DNA of 64,000 nucleotides. It comes from Hyphomicrobium sp. CS1BSMeth3 (GTDB lineage: Bacteria > Pseudomonadota > Alphaproteobacteria > Rhizobiales > Hyphomicrobiaceae). The DNA lies in NCBI RefSeq assembly GCF_900117415.1, contig NZ_FPEI01000006.1, positions 1,240,001-1,304,000 on the forward strand. Direction: 5' to 3'. The notes under the pieces were generated by a model. That model ran no database searches. It worked only from the letters and a program-made list of their open reading frames with translations, and was not told where the DNA came from. Position numbers and translations under genes: made by a program. Positions within the stretch are counted from its first letter, which is position 1. Each line of letters opens with the position of its first letter. Below, piece by piece: positions 25,053 to 33,968 of this stretch.

Positions 25053-26021
25053 ATGCCCCTGCTGTCACGCCGCGACGTCATCGCGTCAGCGGCTCTCGCC
25101 GCTGCGCTCGGTGTCGGCGCGCCCGTCACGTTGATCACGCCCGCACAGGCACAGAAAACGCCACCTCCGGCCACGCCATTCCGCAGGTTTGCGGTCGGCA
25201 CCTTCGAGTGCACGGCTGTCTACGACGGTATCTGGGAAAAGCCGCACGATCCGGCCTTCATCAAGAATGCCAGCGTGGACGACGTGAAGCGCGCCCTCCG
25301 AGCCGCAGGCCAGACGGACGAGTTCGTGCCGATCCCCTTCATACCGCTCGTCGTGAGCACCGGACGCGACCTCGTTCTCTTCGATGCCGGCACGGGCGGA
25401 CAGGTGCAGCCGACTGCCGGCACGCTTCTCGACAACATGAAGGAAGCGGGGCTCGATCCGGGCAAGATCACGACGATCATGATCTCTCACTTCCACCCCG
25501 ATCACATCTTCGGCTTGATGGAGAAAGGCTCGAACGCCGCACTATTTCCCAATGCCGAGATCGTCGTCTCGACGGCGGAGTACAAATTCTGGACCGACCC
25601 CGCAGTCATCGAGAAGCTGCCCGAGGCCCGCCGCCCGCTGGCGAAGCGCATCCAGTCCACCTTCCCGGCGTGGAAGAACGTCCGGCAGGTCGACGGCGAA
25701 ATGGAGGTCGCGCCCGGCATACGTTCGATCGCGACGCCGGGGCACACCCCCGGCCACATCGCTTTCCACATCGCGTCGGGCGGGGAGCAGATGATCTACT
25801 CGGGCGACACGTTTTACCAACCCGCTCTGTCGCTCAGGACGCCCCACTGGCATGGCTCGTTCGATCAGGACGGGCCGCTCGCCGAGAAATCTCGCCGCGC
25901 ACTGGCAGACCGCATCGTTGCCGACAAGGTCCCGGTCGCTGGCTATCATTTCCCGTGGCCGGGAGCCGGCGTCCTGGAGAAGGACGGCTCTGGATATGCG
26001 TTGACGCCCGCCAAGGCGTGA
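25053..26021 (+). CDS. exported metallo-beta-lactamase-fold hydrolase
   Basis: A 322-residue protein with a Tat-like signal (LLSRRDVIASAALAAALG, cut near AQAQ) and an MBL fold. The metal motif HFHPDH gives His146, His148, Asp150 and His151; the further ligands are His in TPGHTPGH and Asp in YSGDTF. It most resembles periplasmic quorum-quenching or sulfur-handling MBL hydrolases; the substrate is unknown. GGGAGG lies before the ATG. First gene of an operon with a TPR protein and DoxX, downstream of an ECF promoter. Confidence 0.9.
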   Translation: MPLLSRRDVIASAALAAALGVGAPVTLITPAQAQKTPPPATPFRRFAVGTFECTAVYDGIWEKPHDPAFIKNASVDDVKRALRAAGQTDEFVPIPFIPLVVSTGRDLVLFDAGTGGQVQPTAGTLLDNMKEAGLDPGKITTIMISHFHPDHIFGLMEKGSNAALFPNAEIVVSTAEYKFWTDPAVIEKLPEARRPLAKRIQSTFPAWKNVRQVDGEMEVAPGIRSIATPGHTPGHIAFHIASGGEQMIYSGDTFYQPALSLRTPHWHGSFDQDGPLAEKSRRALADRIVADKVPVAGYHFPWPGAGVLEKDGSGYALTPAKA

Positions 26022-26061
26022 AGCGTGCGGTGTTGCAATCCACGGCCAAGAGGAGATCGAC

Positions 26062-26517
26062 ATGTACGTCATGAAATGCGTGCTCGCGGTCTGCGCCGCC
26101 ATGTTGTTTGCGGCCCAGATCGCGCTGGCGGTGGACACGCCCGTAACGACGGACGCCCCCGACCTGACGGCGGTCCGCGCCAAGATCAAGGCCAAGGACT
26201 TCAAGAGCGCGCTTGCCGACCTGTCTGGCATGGTCGACCGCGGGGTGCAGCACGCCGATGTGTACAATCTGCTGGGCTTCAGCCTGCGCAAGACCGGTGA
26301 CTACGCCAAGGCGCTGACCTTCTACAAGAAGGCGCTCGACTTCGACGCCAACCACAAGGGCGCACACGAGTACCTGGGAGAGCTGTACGTCGAGACCGGC
26401 CGGCTCCCCCAAGCCAGAGAGCATCTGGCTATCCTCGAAAAGCTCTGCCCCAAGGGCTGCGAGGAGCTCGAAGACCTCGCGAAAGCCATCGCCGATGCCA
26501 CGCCCAAGACCAACTGA
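26062..26517 (+). CDS. secreted tetratricopeptide-repeat protein
   Basis: A 151-residue protein with a signal peptide (MYVMKCVLAVCAAMLFAAQI, cut near ALAVD) and about two TPR units from residue 50 on (VYNLLGFSLRKTGDYAKALT, AHEYLGELYVETGRLPQARE). The conserved C-terminal KLCPKGCEELEDL contains a Cys pair (CPKGC). Similar small periplasmic TPR proteins accompany ECF/DoxX operons. It is probably a scaffold for the neighbouring hydrolase or DoxX; this is inferred only from position (40-base gap upstream, 12 downstream). Confidence 0.85.
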   Translation: MYVMKCVLAVCAAMLFAAQIALAVDTPVTTDAPDLTAVRAKIKAKDFKSALADLSGMVDRGVQHADVYNLLGFSLRKTGDYAKALTFYKKALDFDANHKGAHEYLGELYVETGRLPQAREHLAILEKLCPKGCEELEDLAKAIADATPKTN

Positions 26518-26529
26518 GCGGTTTTCCTC

Positions 26530-26931
26530 ATGAGTGCCGCTTTCTCATCATCTGTCCCGGCTGCAGGCCTTGCCATCGGCCGCCTGTTGCTGGCTGCCTT
26601 GTTCCTCCTGGAGGGTTGGAGCAAGCTGAGGGGCTACGACGCGGCGGTCGCCTACATGAATCGTTTCGGCGTCTCCGGCGCCCTGCTGCCGGCAGTCATC
26701 GCGCTGGAGCTCGGTGGCGGCCTGATGATCGCCGTGGGCTGGCAGACTCGGCTTGCGGCTGCGGCACTGGCGGCGTTCTGCATTCTGACGGCCGTTATCT
26801 TCCACGGCAATGTCGCCGATAGAAGCCAGATCCTTCACTTCGAAAAGGATCTGGCCATTGCCGGCGGTTTTTTGGTGCTGGCGGTTGCGGGCGCCGGGCG
26901 TTGGTCGGTTGACCACGCGGCCGGACGTTAG
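26530..26931 (+). CDS. DoxX-family membrane protein
   Basis: A 133-residue protein with four membrane helices and the DoxX signature GRLLLAALFLLEGWSKL at residues 17-33, then YMNRFGVSGALLPAVIALEL. DoxX proteins are linked to quinone/thiol redox and oxidative stress. Last gene of the presumed ECF-controlled operon. Confidence 0.88.
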   Translation: MSAAFSSSVPAAGLAIGRLLLAALFLLEGWSKLRGYDAAVAYMNRFGVSGALLPAVIALELGGGLMIAVGWQTRLAAAALAAFCILTAVIFHGNVADRSQILHFEKDLAIAGGFLVLAVAGAGRWSVDHAAGR

Positions 26932-26997
26932 CGCGGTTCTGCTCACAGAATGATGTCGCTGGCCTGCCCACTATTGTCCGCCTGAACGCCGGCCGGA

Positions 26998-27489
26998 TTA
27001 GCCGCTGGACATTTCGCTGAGCCGCTTGTGGAGCGCCACGCGATCGAGCGCATCGAAAGACAGTTGCATGAAAATGCGCATCTGACGTTCGATTGCCGAC
27101 AGAGTTTTGCCGTATTCCAATCGTCGCTCCCACACCTCGCCTTTCGCTTTGGTGGGGTCGGGATAGCGCCAATGAGAGGAAACTGGCGCGCCGGGCCAGG
27201 CGGGGAACTCCTTGCTCGACGCTGTGTCGCTGAGCGTAAACACGAAGTCCAGGATCGGTGCATCGGCTCCAGTGAACTCTTGCCAGTGCTTGGGATGCAA
27301 TCCTTCCGTCGCATAGCCGGCGTGATCCAGCACTTCAATCGCAACAGGATCAATCACATCACTCGGCTCTACGGCCGCGCTGAAGGCGCGAAATTTTCCA
27401 TTGCCTCGCTTATTGACCACGGCTTCGGCCATGACGCTGCGGGCCGAGTTGCGGCGCGATATGAAGAGCAAATTGTAGGCCCGGTCCAT
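26998..27489 (-). CDS. low-molecular-weight phosphatase / arsenate reductase-like, Cys missing
   Basis: A 163-residue protein of the LMW-PTP/ArsC fold. The P-loop should read C-x4-SxRS-like (FLCTGNSARS) but here is LLFISRRNSARSVMAEA: Ser11 (codon TCG) replaces the catalytic Cys while Asn14, Ser15, Arg17 and Ser18 are kept. The later DFVFTLSD and SSHWRYPDP, with the general-acid Asp in DP, are also present. Without the Cys it should not act as a standard phosphatase or arsenate reductase; it may bind oxyanions or phosphotyrosine as a pseudoenzyme. GGGG lies 7 bases before ATG 27489, preferred over 27501. Confidence 0.8.
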   Translation of the reverse strand: MDRAYNLLFISRRNSARSVMAEAVVNKRGNGKFRAFSAAVEPSDVIDPVAIEVLDHAGYATEGLHPKHWQEFTGADAPILDFVFTLSDTASSKEFPAWPGAPVSSHWRYPDPTKAKGEVWERRLEYGKTLSAIERQMRIFMQLSFDALDRVALHKRLSEMSSG

Positions 27490-27892
27490 GATATGCCCCA
27501 TCGCTGCTGCAAACGCGAAACACGATGTGCGTTGTCATAGTTCCGGGTTCGGGGGCGAGCTGAACCCATTGGGACCTGTCGCTGCCGCCACGCGAGCTGC
27601 TCCCAGCGGACAGCGCTTCCTCCCACACGCGCCTTGCTTCCTGTGGCTCTGACCCAGCATCAGGTGACCGGAACCGACTGAACGCGGGCGATTGAAGCCT
27701 GTTTCGGGCCATATGCCGACCGGGCAGTGGACTTTGAGCGATGCCACTGCGGGCTATGGCAGGGAGCCATCTTGTCTGGCCGGTCCGCCCCGCGCGCCAC
27801 GCGGGATCCTGAACATTCTGCTCGCGACCAGACGCGCTTCGTGACACTATTGTGAAGGTTCAGTGTCAGTCCATTGAGGCGTGAAATAGCGC
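27490..27892. other. intergenic region without a recognisable gene
   Basis: Several open frames occur on the minus strand, but they overlap one another, are Arg/Ser/Gly-rich and resemble no family I know. No palindromes or repeats of note were found. Confidence 0.5.
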
Positions 27893-28723
27893 ATGAGATT
27901 GCTCTGGCAGACGCGGTCAAACCCGCTCGCTTGGTGGTGGGCCTTCTTGACGCTCGCCAGCAGCGCGAACATTACGCTCTGGTTCCTGCTGTATTGGGAG
28001 TTCCACGGCCAGACCATTAAAAGCGCGAGCAGCGCATCCGGCATGCCGCTCATGGTCTTTCTGTCTGCTGCTTATGTTTTTGGCTGCGCCTTCCGGTCGG
28101 TTCTCCCGCGCGCGGATGTGCAGCGAATTTGCTTGTTCGATACCTGGCTGTCGAGTGTCTTCATCGGTCGAACTGTCGCGACTGTAGCGGAGGTCTGCTT
28201 CGCGACGCAGTGGGCCATCGTCCTGAGCGAGCTTGCCGGCAAAGCGGGCTTGGACACGATAGGAGGCCTCTCCTACGGGATCGTACCTCTGATCCTCGTT
28301 GCACAGTGCTGCTCATGGTACGGTGTTTTGACGACCAACTATCTGGCCAATGCCATCGAAAATTCAATCTGGGCAGTTGTTTTTCTCTCGATTGCGATCG
28401 GCCTGTGCCAATTGCTTCCGGAGTTCAACGGTGAGGTCCGCATAGGTCTTGCCGTCGCAATTTCCGGCATCGCGGGTTATCTCTATTTTCTCGTCACTAT
28501 CGACGTACCGATGTACCTCAATCGCTGGCGCCTAGGGCTCTCTGTTGGCCACAACACTCTGAGCCCACTCGAGGGTCTCCGTGACGCGCGGACACGCTGG
28601 ATAGTGACGCATGATTTCGCGCAATGGCGGGACGAGATTGCCTGGATGTCGCTGTACTTCACAGCGGCAGTGTGGGCCAGTCTCGCGCTTTGTTTCGCTT
28701 ACGCGCTCATCGCGGTCCATTGA
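27893..28723 (+). CDS. polytopic membrane protein of unknown function
   Basis: A 276-residue integral membrane protein with about six to seven predicted helices: residues 14-34, 54-72, 85-108, 125-147, 155-173, 182-203 and 250-272. Its N-terminus is MRLLWQTRSNPLAWWWAFLT. Conserved-looking charged loops include DVPMYLNRWR and a soluble segment around residues 215-245 (LEGLRDARTRWIVTHDFAQW). I do not recognise the family. It stands alone between the phosphatase-like gene and the cupin, facing neither. Confidence 0.7.
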   Translation: MRLLWQTRSNPLAWWWAFLTLASSANITLWFLLYWEFHGQTIKSASSASGMPLMVFLSAAYVFGCAFRSVLPRADVQRICLFDTWLSSVFIGRTVATVAEVCFATQWAIVLSELAGKAGLDTIGGLSYGIVPLILVAQCCSWYGVLTTNYLANAIENSIWAVVFLSIAIGLCQLLPEFNGEVRIGLAVAISGIAGYLYFLVTIDVPMYLNRWRLGLSVGHNTLSPLEGLRDARTRWIVTHDFAQWRDEIAWMSLYFTAAVWASLALCFAYALIAVH

Positions 28724-28788
28724 TATTGTGCCCTAGAGGTCGCGCTCGCCTGGGCCACGAAGCTGCGATCGGACGCTCGGCTGGAAGC

Positions 28789-29250
28789 TTACGCGCGTGT
28801 TGTCAAAGTCGAGAGCTGATCGGTGTCATAGCGGTTGCGCAGATCGGCGAGCGCTTTTGGATCCGGCGCACCCTGCGCCGCGAGCTTCGCGAGCTCTTCG
28901 AAATAATGCTCGTGGCCGGGCGGAGAAACGGTCATCAGCACGCGTGCCGGCTTCTCACTGACATTCGTGATGTTGTGGGGCACCCCCGGCGGGATGAACA
29001 GATAGGTTCCCGGCGTTGCGCGGATCGTCTTGTCGTCCACATGCCACTCGCACTCGCCTTCGAGCAGGTAGAAGGTCTCCTCCTGCACCCGGTGAACATG
29101 CCGCCCGGTGGCGAACCCCGCGGGGATCGTCCAGTCGAACATGCTCGTGTGCTTGGTATTTTCGCCGGTGACGAGGAAGTTCATAGGATGACCACGCAGC
29201 ATGACCCCCTTTGTCTCCCCGGGCATGCGAATGACGGCATGAGCGCTCAT
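28789..29250 (-). CDS. cupin domain protein
   Basis: A 153-residue single cupin. Motif 1 is GRHVHRVQEETFYLLEGECE (metal His/His/Glu) and motif 2 is ATPGTYLFIPPGVPHNI. GGAGG lies 6 bases before the ATG. No signal peptide, so cytoplasmic. It could be a small dioxygenase, isomerase or binding protein. It diverges from the winged-helix/TPR regulator at 29359 by 108 bases, so that regulator likely controls it; an equivalent cupin-regulator pair lies in mirror image at 31046-33382. Confidence 0.87.
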   Translation of the reverse strand: MSAHAVIRMPGETKGVMLRGHPMNFLVTGENTKHTSMFDWTIPAGFATGRHVHRVQEETFYLLEGECEWHVDDKTIRATPGTYLFIPPGVPHNITNVSEKPARVLMTVSPPGHEHYFEELAKLAAQGAPDPKALADLRNRYDTDQLSTLTTRA

Positions 29251-29358
29251 ATGATCCTCCTTCGACGGGGGGCTTACTGCCGCAAGCATTTGTGCAACAT
29301 CGGCGGCCCCCGCGGGGAAGTCGTGAACCCATTCCCAAAAATTTGCTAAAAGACACGC

Positions 29359-30921
29359 ATGACAGTCAGGGTTGGCCTCTACCAGTTCGGCCCGTTCCGC
29401 CTCGACCCGGAGGCGGGCATTCTCTTTCACGGGGGCGAGCCGACCATGCTTGGCCAGCGCGCCGTCGCGCTGTTGCGCCGGCTGCTCGAAAACGCGGGCG
29501 CACCGGTGTCCAAGGACGCGCTGGTCGAGGCCGGCTGGGGCGGATTGGCGGTCGCCGATAACAATCTGACGGTTCAGATCGCAGCCCTGCGCCGGGTGCT
29601 GGCCGACACCGGGGATGCCGCGAGCTGGATCGAAACACTGCCGCGCCGCGGCTATCGCTATGTCGGGCCGGCTGTTGCCACCCGCGTCCCGGATGCTTCG
29701 GCTGCCGCCGCCCTCGCGTCGGCACCGACCTTGCCTGAGAAGCCCTCCATCGCGGTCCTGCCCTTCTCGAACTTGAGCGACGATCCGCAGCAGGCGTACT
29801 TCGCCGAAGGGATGGTCGACGACATCATCACGGGTCTTGCTCGCATTAAATGGTTGTTCGTCATCGCGCGGAACTCGACCCTCATCTACAAAGACCGCGC
29901 CGTGGACGTGAAGCGGGTCGGCCGCGAGCTCGGCGTGCGCTATGTGCTCGAAGGCAGCGTGCGCAAGGCCGGCCGTAGCGTGCGCGTGACGGGGCAGATG
30001 ATCGATGCATCGACCGGTGCGCACGTCTGGGCCGAGCGCTACGACCGCAGCTCCGAGGACATTTTCGCACTTCAGGACGAGATCGCACTGTCAGCGGTGG
30101 GCGCGATTGCGCCGAGCGTGCGGAAAGCCGAAATCGAACGCGTCAGGCGGAAGCGACCGGACAGTCTCGACGCTTACGATCTCGTGCTGCGGGCCCAACC
30201 TGACGTCGATTCAGGTATGCCCGAGCAAGTAACGAGAGCGCTGGCACTTCTCGAGCGGGCGATCGCACTCGAGCCTACTTATGCGCTTGCGCATGGCAAT
30301 GCCGCGATGTGTCACCATTGCTTGTTTCTTCGTGCCGGCCTGCAGGAGGTCAACCGTGCCGCTTCGATCCGCCACGCCCGATCAGCCATTGTCTATGGGC
30401 AAGACGATGCGCTGGCTCTGACATGGGCCGCCTTTTCCATCGGCATGGACGAGCACGATCGCGCCGCAGCATTCACGGCATTGGAAGCTGCGCTCGCCAT
30501 CAGCCCCTCTTCGGCGCTGACCTACATTCTCGGCAGCGTCATTCTCGGATGGGGCGGCGAAGCCGAACGCGCAATAGAATGGAGTGAGTGGGGTATGCGG
30601 CTAAGCCCCTTCGATTCGTGGGTTTGGGCCGCGTTTGACGCGCAAGCAATGAGCCATTTGCTGCGCGGCCGCTATGAGGAAGCTTGTCGAGCAGCCTACA
30701 AGGCCGTTCAAGCCAATCCGGCACACAGCATCACTTACGTGCAATTGGCCGCTGCGCTGGCCAAACTTGGCCGGCTGGACGAAGCGAGGGCGGCGGCCGC
30801 GCGTGTGCTCGAGCTCCAGCCAGCCTTTCGCTACAGCCGCCAGTTTGCCGGCGTAGACTGTGCGCCAGCCCTTGCGGAAGCGCTCGGTGGTGCGCTGCAG
30901 GCCGCCGGGCTGCCGGAATAG
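29359..30921 (+). CDS. winged-helix/TPR regulator, copy 1
   Basis: A 520-residue protein: OmpR/CadC-type winged helix (residues 1-105; FRLDPEAGILFHGGEPTML, then TVQIAALRRVLADTG and ETLPRRGYRYVGP), a central segment (about 125-260; KPSIAVLPFSNLSDDPQQAY, VGRELGVRYVLEGSVRKAG) shared with class III adenylate cyclase-associated TPR proteins, and C-terminal TPR repeats. No membrane helix and no cyclase catalytic core. The copy at 31046-32608 has the same length and a nearly identical central block but a different N-terminal domain. Probably regulates the divergent cupin. Confidence 0.87.
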   Translation: MTVRVGLYQFGPFRLDPEAGILFHGGEPTMLGQRAVALLRRLLENAGAPVSKDALVEAGWGGLAVADNNLTVQIAALRRVLADTGDAASWIETLPRRGYRYVGPAVATRVPDASAAAALASAPTLPEKPSIAVLPFSNLSDDPQQAYFAEGMVDDIITGLARIKWLFVIARNSTLIYKDRAVDVKRVGRELGVRYVLEGSVRKAGRSVRVTGQMIDASTGAHVWAERYDRSSEDIFALQDEIALSAVGAIAPSVRKAEIERVRRKRPDSLDAYDLVLRAQPDVDSGMPEQVTRALALLERAIALEPTYALAHGNAAMCHHCLFLRAGLQEVNRAASIRHARSAIVYGQDDALALTWAAFSIGMDEHDRAAAFTALEAALAISPSSALTYILGSVILGWGGEAERAIEWSEWGMRLSPFDSWVWAAFDAQAMSHLLRGRYEEACRAAYKAVQANPAHSITYVQLAAALAKLGRLDEARAAAARVLELQPAFRYSRQFAGVDCAPALAEALGGALQAAGLPE

Positions 30922-31045
30922 CGCGGCATCGAACAGCTTATGTCCTTCCGATCGCCTTTCGATTGGCGGCGTGGGGAACGCCGACCGCGCTCGGTTTGTG
31001 GAGTGCCCGCGATGAACTTGCGCGAATGCCCTCGGCCGACCGCGC

Positions 31046-32608
31046 CTAATCCTCACCAAGCCCTGCTTTTTGGAAGCCCTCCAGGAAGTGCTCCATGAGC
31101 TGCGGCGTCTGGTAGGGAACGTTCGCCCTGATCCAGGAGAGCGATAGTTGCGGCTGCTCCCGCCGGATGATCGTCAGAAGGGACCGTGCCTCGTCGACGC
31201 GCCCCGCCTGTGCCAAGCTCGCACACAACAAACGTCGCGAACCCTGAAAGCCCGGGCGCAGCCGCTGAGCCTCGAGCGAGCACTCGATGGTTTCCGCATA
31301 CCGCCCGGCCGCATAGTGAGCGACCGCGATAGCGCCGAGGAACAGCGCCATCTCCGGATCGAGCGGACTGAGCCGGATGGCCTCTTCTCCGTGCTCTATG
31401 GCCTCGCGATCGCGACCTGCAAAAGCAAAGCCGCGACTGAGATGGGAATGGGCGGCCGCCGAATTCGGATTGAGGCTGACCGCTCGACGAAATGTCGCGA
31501 TCGCCTCGTCCGTGCGCCGCTCCATCATGGCCCAGTAGGCGAGCGCGATGTGGCCCCAGGGATGGCGATCATCGAGCGCGATCGCGCGAATGGCCTGCTC
31601 CCGGCCGGGCATCAGCCCTCGCTCACGGTCGATCCAGCCCATATGCGTTGCAAATACCTGGCAGAATGCCAACAGACCGCGCGCCGGCGCGTACTCCGGA
31701 TAGGCTTCCACGGCGCGCTTCAGAGGTTCGACGGCCGCCGCGCAGTCTTCGCGTGTTAAACGCCAGAAGCATGTTTGCGCGCGGGCAACCAGTTCCCAAG
31801 CACCTAAGTCGTCGGCAGAACGCGAAAGCGTGCGAATGCCTTCGGCCGCGAGCAAGTGGGGTTCGATTGCCGCAGCGACACTGCGGGTGATCTCGTCCTG
31901 CACGACGAACATGTCGCCGATCTGCCGGTCGTATCGCTCGGCCCAATGATGGGCCCCGGTGATCGCATCGACGAGCTGCGCGCTGATACGCAGCCGATCG
32001 CCGTCGCGGCGCACGCTGCCTTCGAGGACATAACGGACGCCAAGCTCACGCGAGACCTGGCTCACATCGACAGCGCGGTCCCTGTAGATGAAGGTCGAGT
32101 TGCGAGCGATGACGAACAACCATCGGATGCGGGCAAGACCGGTGATCAAGTCCTCGGAGAGCCCATCCACGAAATAGTCCTGACCGGCATCACCGCTCAT
32201 ATTGATGAAAGGTAGTACGGCAATTGAGGGACGGTCAGGGAGTGGCAGAAAGGCAGATGCCCGTGGAGGCAGATGCGCACTGACGATGCCCGCGCCTTCG
32301 TCTTCGCGGACATCACCGACAAAGCGGAGGCCCTTGCGGGGCAATGTCCGGATCAATCGCTGTTTATGGCCGGTATCGCCGATCGCACTGCGGGCAGCAT
32401 TGATCCGGTTGAAAACTGCGGACTCCGAAACGACGCGTCCCTGCCAGACCGCGGCCAGGAGCTCATCCTTACTGACGACGCGATCCCGGTGTTGGACCAG
32501 GTGAACAAGGAAATCGAATACCTGAGGCTCGACTGCGACCAGCGCAGCCCCTCGGCGCAGTTCGCGGCAAGCTGTGTCGAGCACACAATCTTCGAATAAG
32601 TAGCGCAC
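31046..32608 (-). CDS. winged-helix/TPR regulator, copy 2
   Basis: A 520-residue paralogue of the protein at 29359, in convergent orientation 124 bases away. Winged helix residues 1-105 (YLFEDCVLDTACRELRRG, SAVFNRINAARSAIGDTG), central block RPSIAVLPFINMSGDAGQDY and VSRELGVRYVLEGSVRRDG, then TPR repeats (HPWGHIALAYWAMMERRTDE). I place the start at GTG 32608, where similarity begins; the frame is open a further 99 codons but these are antisense to the downstream cupin leader and unlike the family. It diverges from the secreted cupin at 32768. Confidence 0.85.
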   Translation of the reverse strand: MRYLFEDCVLDTACRELRRGAALVAVEPQVFDFLVHLVQHRDRVVSKDELLAAVWQGRVVSESAVFNRINAARSAIGDTGHKQRLIRTLPRKGLRFVGDVREDEGAGIVSAHLPPRASAFLPLPDRPSIAVLPFINMSGDAGQDYFVDGLSEDLITGLARIRWLFVIARNSTFIYRDRAVDVSQVSRELGVRYVLEGSVRRDGDRLRISAQLVDAITGAHHWAERYDRQIGDMFVVQDEITRSVAAAIEPHLLAAEGIRTLSRSADDLGAWELVARAQTCFWRLTREDCAAAVEPLKRAVEAYPEYAPARGLLAFCQVFATHMGWIDRERGLMPGREQAIRAIALDDRHPWGHIALAYWAMMERRTDEAIATFRRAVSLNPNSAAAHSHLSRGFAFAGRDREAIEHGEEAIRLSPLDPEMALFLGAIAVAHYAAGRYAETIECSLEAQRLRPGFQGSRRLLCASLAQAGRVDEARSLLTIIRREQPQLSLSWIRANVPYQTPQLMEHFLEGFQKAGLGED

Positions 32609-32767
32609 GAGCCCAATCCCTGGTCGCTCGAGACTGGCCGCAAGCCTAGCACACCACTCCCAGAGGCAAAATGGAAGGACGCCTAAGGAAAAATGGAGGA
32701 TACCCTGAGGGCGGGTTCGCGGACTTTCTGGCACGGTGGCAGCAGTGCGATCGCGAGGAGGACCGCC

Positions 32768-33382
32768 ATGAACCTGCACAAGCCCACCATCCTGTGCGTC
32801 GCGGCGCTGTTGCTGGGTGTATTGGGAGCAGCTCCAATATCGTCGATCGCAACCGCACAGCAAAAACTTGAAATCAAAAGCGTCGCCGAGAAGAAACTCA
32901 AGCAACTGCCGCTCGGCCCGCTCTTCTGGCGGGTTGAGAGCTTTCCGACTCTCGGACAGGCGCAGGCCGCAGCGGGCGACACGTCACTGGCTGCCGAGGT
33001 CTCGGGCGAGGTCTGGCTCTTCACGCTCGGCCCGAAGGGAGGCGCGACACCCGGCGGCAGCAAGGTGGCGGAGATCGGGCCGGTTCCCCTCATCACTGCC
33101 AATGAATATCTTCTACGCATCAATCACGCGTTCGGGCCCCCCGGCACCAAGACACCCGTACACACTCATCCAGGGTCCGAAGCCTTCTACGTTCTTGCTG
33201 GCCGCCTCGGTCAGCGAACGCCGCACGGCGTCAGCTACGCCGAGAGCGGCCAGTCCATGAACGGACATGGTGCCGACATGCCGATGGAAGTCTTCAGTGC
33301 CGGCACATCCGATCTGGACCAGCTCGTCATGTTCGTGGTGGACGCCGCACGGCCCTTCTCGTCACCCGCCAAGTTGGACTGA
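32768..33382 (+). CDS. exported cupin domain protein
   Basis: A 204-residue protein with a signal peptide (MNLHKPTILCVAALLLGVLG, cut near IATAQ) and a C-terminal cupin (VHTHPGSEAFYVLAGRLGQR; second motif HGADMPMEVF). Metal His-x-His and Glu are in place. AGGAGG sits just before the chosen ATG. It diverges from regulator copy 2 by 159 bases, making the outer half of the mirror module. Confidence 0.85.
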   Translation: MNLHKPTILCVAALLLGVLGAAPISSIATAQQKLEIKSVAEKKLKQLPLGPLFWRVESFPTLGQAQAAAGDTSLAAEVSGEVWLFTLGPKGGATPGGSKVAEIGPVPLITANEYLLRINHAFGPPGTKTPVHTHPGSEAFYVLAGRLGQRTPHGVSYAESGQSMNGHGADMPMEVFSAGTSDLDQLVMFVVDAARPFSSPAKLD

Positions 33383-33495
33383 GGTAGGTCTGCGCGCTGA
33401 ACGGATTTAAAGTCGTTGAGCGCCCATCGCTGCGGTGTCGCAAGGGTCGCTTCCGGCCCGCGCCGAGCCGTCGGATGTCGTTTGCGTCACCGGCC

Positions 33496-33861
33496 TTACA
33501 AGCCGCTACTGGCAACCGGTGCGCGCAGCGGGCCGCACGATTGTCGCGGCTTGAAGTCGAACTGGACGAGCGCTCGCTGCGGCGGCATGGAGCGGTCGCC
33601 CTTGATCCGCTTCAACAGCAACTCCACCGTGCGCTCCACGATGTCGTCGGTGCTGACTCTGAGCGCCGCGATCGGTGGCACATGCGTCCTCGCAAAGTCC
33701 GGATCGCCGATGCTGATGATCGAGACATCATCCGGTATGCGGCACCCCACCATGCTGAGCAGAGGTCGCTCGGTCAGAATGAGATCAACGGTCGAAGCTC
33801 GCGGCAAGACAGGAAATCTTTCGTCAGCGATGCGATCCGCATTTGCCGCCTTCAATGGCAC
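33496..33861 (-). pseudogene. LacI-family regulator remnant (C-terminal part only)
   Basis: About 121 codons matching only the C-terminal effector domain of LacI/PurR-type repressors: RIPDDVSIISIGDPDFARTH (the usual vPdDvSvvGfDD region), then PPIAALRVSTDDIVERTVEL and LLKRIKG. The helix-turn-helix, hinge and first half of the sensor are absent, and the upstream 110 bases up to the Crp/Fnr gene do not encode them in any frame. A decayed gene. Confidence 0.6.
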
Positions 33862-33968
33862 CAGGCTGGGGAGTTGCGGCTGCAGAAATCCGGATGCTAT
33901 GCCTGATGTTCTTCGCGTATGCCCAGTCTAATGAACATGGCTGCGCCTACGCTGATTTTTGCGCGTGA

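Noticed and set aside
27535-27920. Minus-strand frames with GPKQASIAR/GPETGFN text suggesting a transposase fragment
   Set aside because: No inverted repeats, DDE motif or consistent frame; similarity is not specific.
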